The notes beneath the pieces are model-generated. The model had not been told where the DNA came from and ran no database searches. It worked only from the letters and a program-made list of their open reading frames with translations. Position numbers and translations under genes: made by a program. From Calditrichota bacterium (GTDB lineage: Bacteria; Calditrichota; Calditrichia; RBG-13-44-9), in NCBI GenBank assembly GCA_024276455.1, contig JAJRXE010000352.1, forward strand, positions 1-8,548: a stretch of DNA of 8,548 bases, written 5' to 3'. Below, piece by piece: positions 6,939 to 8,548 of this stretch (positions are counted from its first letter, which is position 1; the number at the start of each line of letters is the position of its first letter).

Positions 6939-8548
6939 TCTGAACAAATTACTGGCATCGCTTTCCCCCGAAAAAAGAAAACTGCTGGAATTGCAGTTAA
7001 AGAAAAAAGGGAGTGCGTTCAACGCTTTCCCGCTTTCGTTTGCGCAGCGGCGACTGTGGTTTCTGGATCAGCTCTCGCCCGGAAGCACGGCTTACAATAT
7101 TCCTGCTGCCGTGCGATTGAAGGGGCGCCTCCATGTTTCGGCCCTTCAAAAAAGTCTGGAAGAAATTGTTCGGCGTCACGAAATTTTACGGACCACCTTC
7201 ACCACTGTCCACGATACGCCCATGCAGGTGGTCTCGAAAGAGGTCCGTTTACCTTTGCAGATTGTTGATTTGACCGCTGTCCCGCAAGCGGAACGGGAGG
7301 TGAGACTAAAAGAGGAAATTGCCGAACTCTCTCGAACCGTTTTCAATCTGGCTACCGGGCCCCTGATTCGGGTGGCGCTTTTTAAACTGTCCGAGGAAGA
7401 GCACGTTCTTGCCCTGGTCATGCACCACATTGTGTCCGACGGCTGGTCTGTGGGGGTGTTTGTGCAGGAATTCTCCGAATTGTACTCTGCCTTGCTGGAA
7501 AAACGGGACCCTCAACTGCCGGAACTGACCATCCAGTATGTCGATTTCGCTCAGTGGCAGCGCAAATGGTTGCAGGGGGAGAATCGTCAAAAACAGGTGG
7601 AATACTGGAAAAAGGTGCTCGGTGAGAATCCGCCGGTATTGGAATTGCCGACCGATCGACCGCGTCCGGCCAAGCGCACTTTTCGCGGCGATCTGGTGCG
7701 ACGAATTTACCCCGCCCGGCTACTCAAATCGTTGAATGAATTGTCCCAGCGGTTGGGAGTAACCCCATTTATGACCCTGCTGGCCGCTTTTTACGTGATG
7801 CTCTATCGGTATTCCGGGCAAAATGATATGACAGTAGGCACACCGATTGCCAATCGGAATCGGGAGGAAATTGAACCGCTCATCGGGTTTTTTGTCAACA
7901 CCCTGGTGTTGCGCGCCAATTTTGAAGAAAATTGGAGCTTTACCCGCTTACTGGAACACGTCCGCGAGGTGGTGCTGGGAGCGTTTTCTCACCAGGATCT
8001 TCCTTTCGAAATGCTGGTGGAAGAAATTTCACCCGAGCGGGACATGAGTCACACCCCGCTTTTTCAAGTAATGTTTGTGTACCAGAATCTGCCTGGTTCC
8101 GGTTTGCAGCTTCCCGGCTTAACGTTGAGTCCCGTGGAAATTGAAAGTAAAACGGCCAAGTTCGATCTAACCCTTTCCATTGCGGAACATCCGGAGGGAG
8201 GGTTGGCGGTTGGCATCGAGTACGATCTGGATCTGTTCAATCGGGACACCATAGAACGCATGCTCGACCATTACCAGGTACTGCTGGAAAGCATTGTGCA
8301 GAGTCCGGAACGTCCGGTGTGTGAACTGGAAATTTTGCCGGAAGAAGAGAAAAAACAGGTGCTGTTTGGCTGGAACCGTTACGACATTCAATATTCACCG
8401 GAAAAATGCCTCCACCAGATTTTTGAAGAAACGGCAGCCCGCTATCCGGAGGCGGTAGCCGTCATCGACGGCGAAACGGAGATGAGTTATCGGGAATTGA
8501 ACCGTCGGGCGAACCGGTTAGCCCGTTACCTCCGCAAAAAGGGGGTGA
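6931..8548 (+). CDS. NRPS N-terminal part, C domain and start of A domain (runs off the window)
   Basis: The frame is open from the ATG at 6931 to the window end, giving 539 codons plus one base. It begins with a helix-like leader (MTDLNKLLASLSPEKRKLLE, then L-Q-L-K-K-K-G) typical of the segment preceding L-donor condensation domains, and probably the partner of the preceding protein's acidic tail. C3 (about residues 34-470) opens with PLSFAQRRLWFLDQLSPGS, has H165-H166-x3-D170-G171, then VGTPIANRNR and IGFFVNTLV. This is a complete condensation domain that should join the upstream peptide to the amino acid loaded by this protein. An adenylation domain starts near 471; its first core region (MSYRELNRRANRLARYL) is reached just before the window ends, so its substrate cannot be read. 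The 8-base overlap with the preceding stop shows one operon and continuing assembly-line order. Condensation domain certain; total length unknown. Confidence 0.93.
   Translation, partial: MTDLNKLLASLSPEKRKLLELQLKKKGSAFNAFPLSFAQRRLWFLDQLSPGSTAYNIPAAVRLKGRLHVSALQKSLEEIVRRHEILRTTFTTVHDTPMQVVSKEVRLPLQIVDLTAVPQAEREVRLKEEIAELSRTVFNLATGPLIRVALFKLSEEEHVLALVMHHIVSDGWSVGVFVQEFSELYSALLEKRDPQLPELTIQYVDFAQWQRKWLQGENRQKQVEYWKKVLGENPPVLELPTDRPRPAKRTFRGDLVRRIYPARLLKSLNELSQRLGVTPFMTLLAAFYVMLYRYSGQNDMTVGTPIANRNREEIEPLIGFFVNTLVLRANFEENWSFTRLLEHVREVVLGAFSHQDLPFEMLVEEISPERDMSHTPLFQVMFVYQNLPGSGLQLPGLTLSPVEIESKTAKFDLTLSIAEHPEGGLAVGIEYDLDLFNRDTIERMLDHYQVLLESIVQSPERPVCELEILPEEEKKQVLFGWNRYDIQYSPEKCLHQIFEETAARYPEAVAVIDGETEMSYRELNRRANRLARYLRKKGV

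Overview
The window lies inside a nonribosomal peptide synthetase (NRPS) locus, with every gene on the + strand. From left to right it holds: the last 48 codons of one NRPS gene (1-149); an AT-rich, apparently non-coding gap (150-444); a two-module synthetase (445-6938) that is split into two overlapping reading frames by an apparent one-base deletion; and the first 539 codons of the next NRPS gene (6931 to the window end), which overlaps its predecessor by 8 bases. There are no tRNA or rRNA genes, CRISPR arrays, transposases or tailoring enzymes. The whole visible locus is assembly-line machinery.

Domain order, reading through the frameshift, is: [upstream protein ending in an epimerization (E)-like tail] / C1-A1-T1-C2-A2-T2 / C3-A3(start). 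C is condensation, A is adenylation and T is the phosphopantetheine carrier domain. The specificity residues of A1, aligned to the gramicidin synthetase GrsA positions, read D-A-Q-D-T-G-M-V-D-K, which is closest to glutamine codes. Those of A2 read D-A-W-T-V-A-A-V-C-K, which is phenylalanine-like. The E-like tail upstream and the sequence style of C1 both suggest that C1 takes a D-configured donor, while C2 and C3 look like ordinary L-donor condensation domains. The part of the product encoded here is therefore best read as D-Xaa - Gln - Phe - next residue, with the residue names being predictions.

The most important irregularity is at 3459-3463. A run of five T's, where six would keep the frame, throws the first ORF out of frame just before the Leu-Gly-Gly-His-Ser motif of T1. 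Restoring one T gives a continuous protein of 2164 residues. As sequenced, module 1 lacks the serine that carries the phosphopantetheine arm. This is either a sequencing or assembly error, a genuine inactivating mutation, or, less likely, a slippage site.

The organism cannot be named. The genes are of middling G+C (roughly half by eye) while the intergenic gap is about 26% G+C by hand count. The domain sequences are of general bacterial NRPS type. No previously undescribed system is evident beyond this NRPS and its irregularities.
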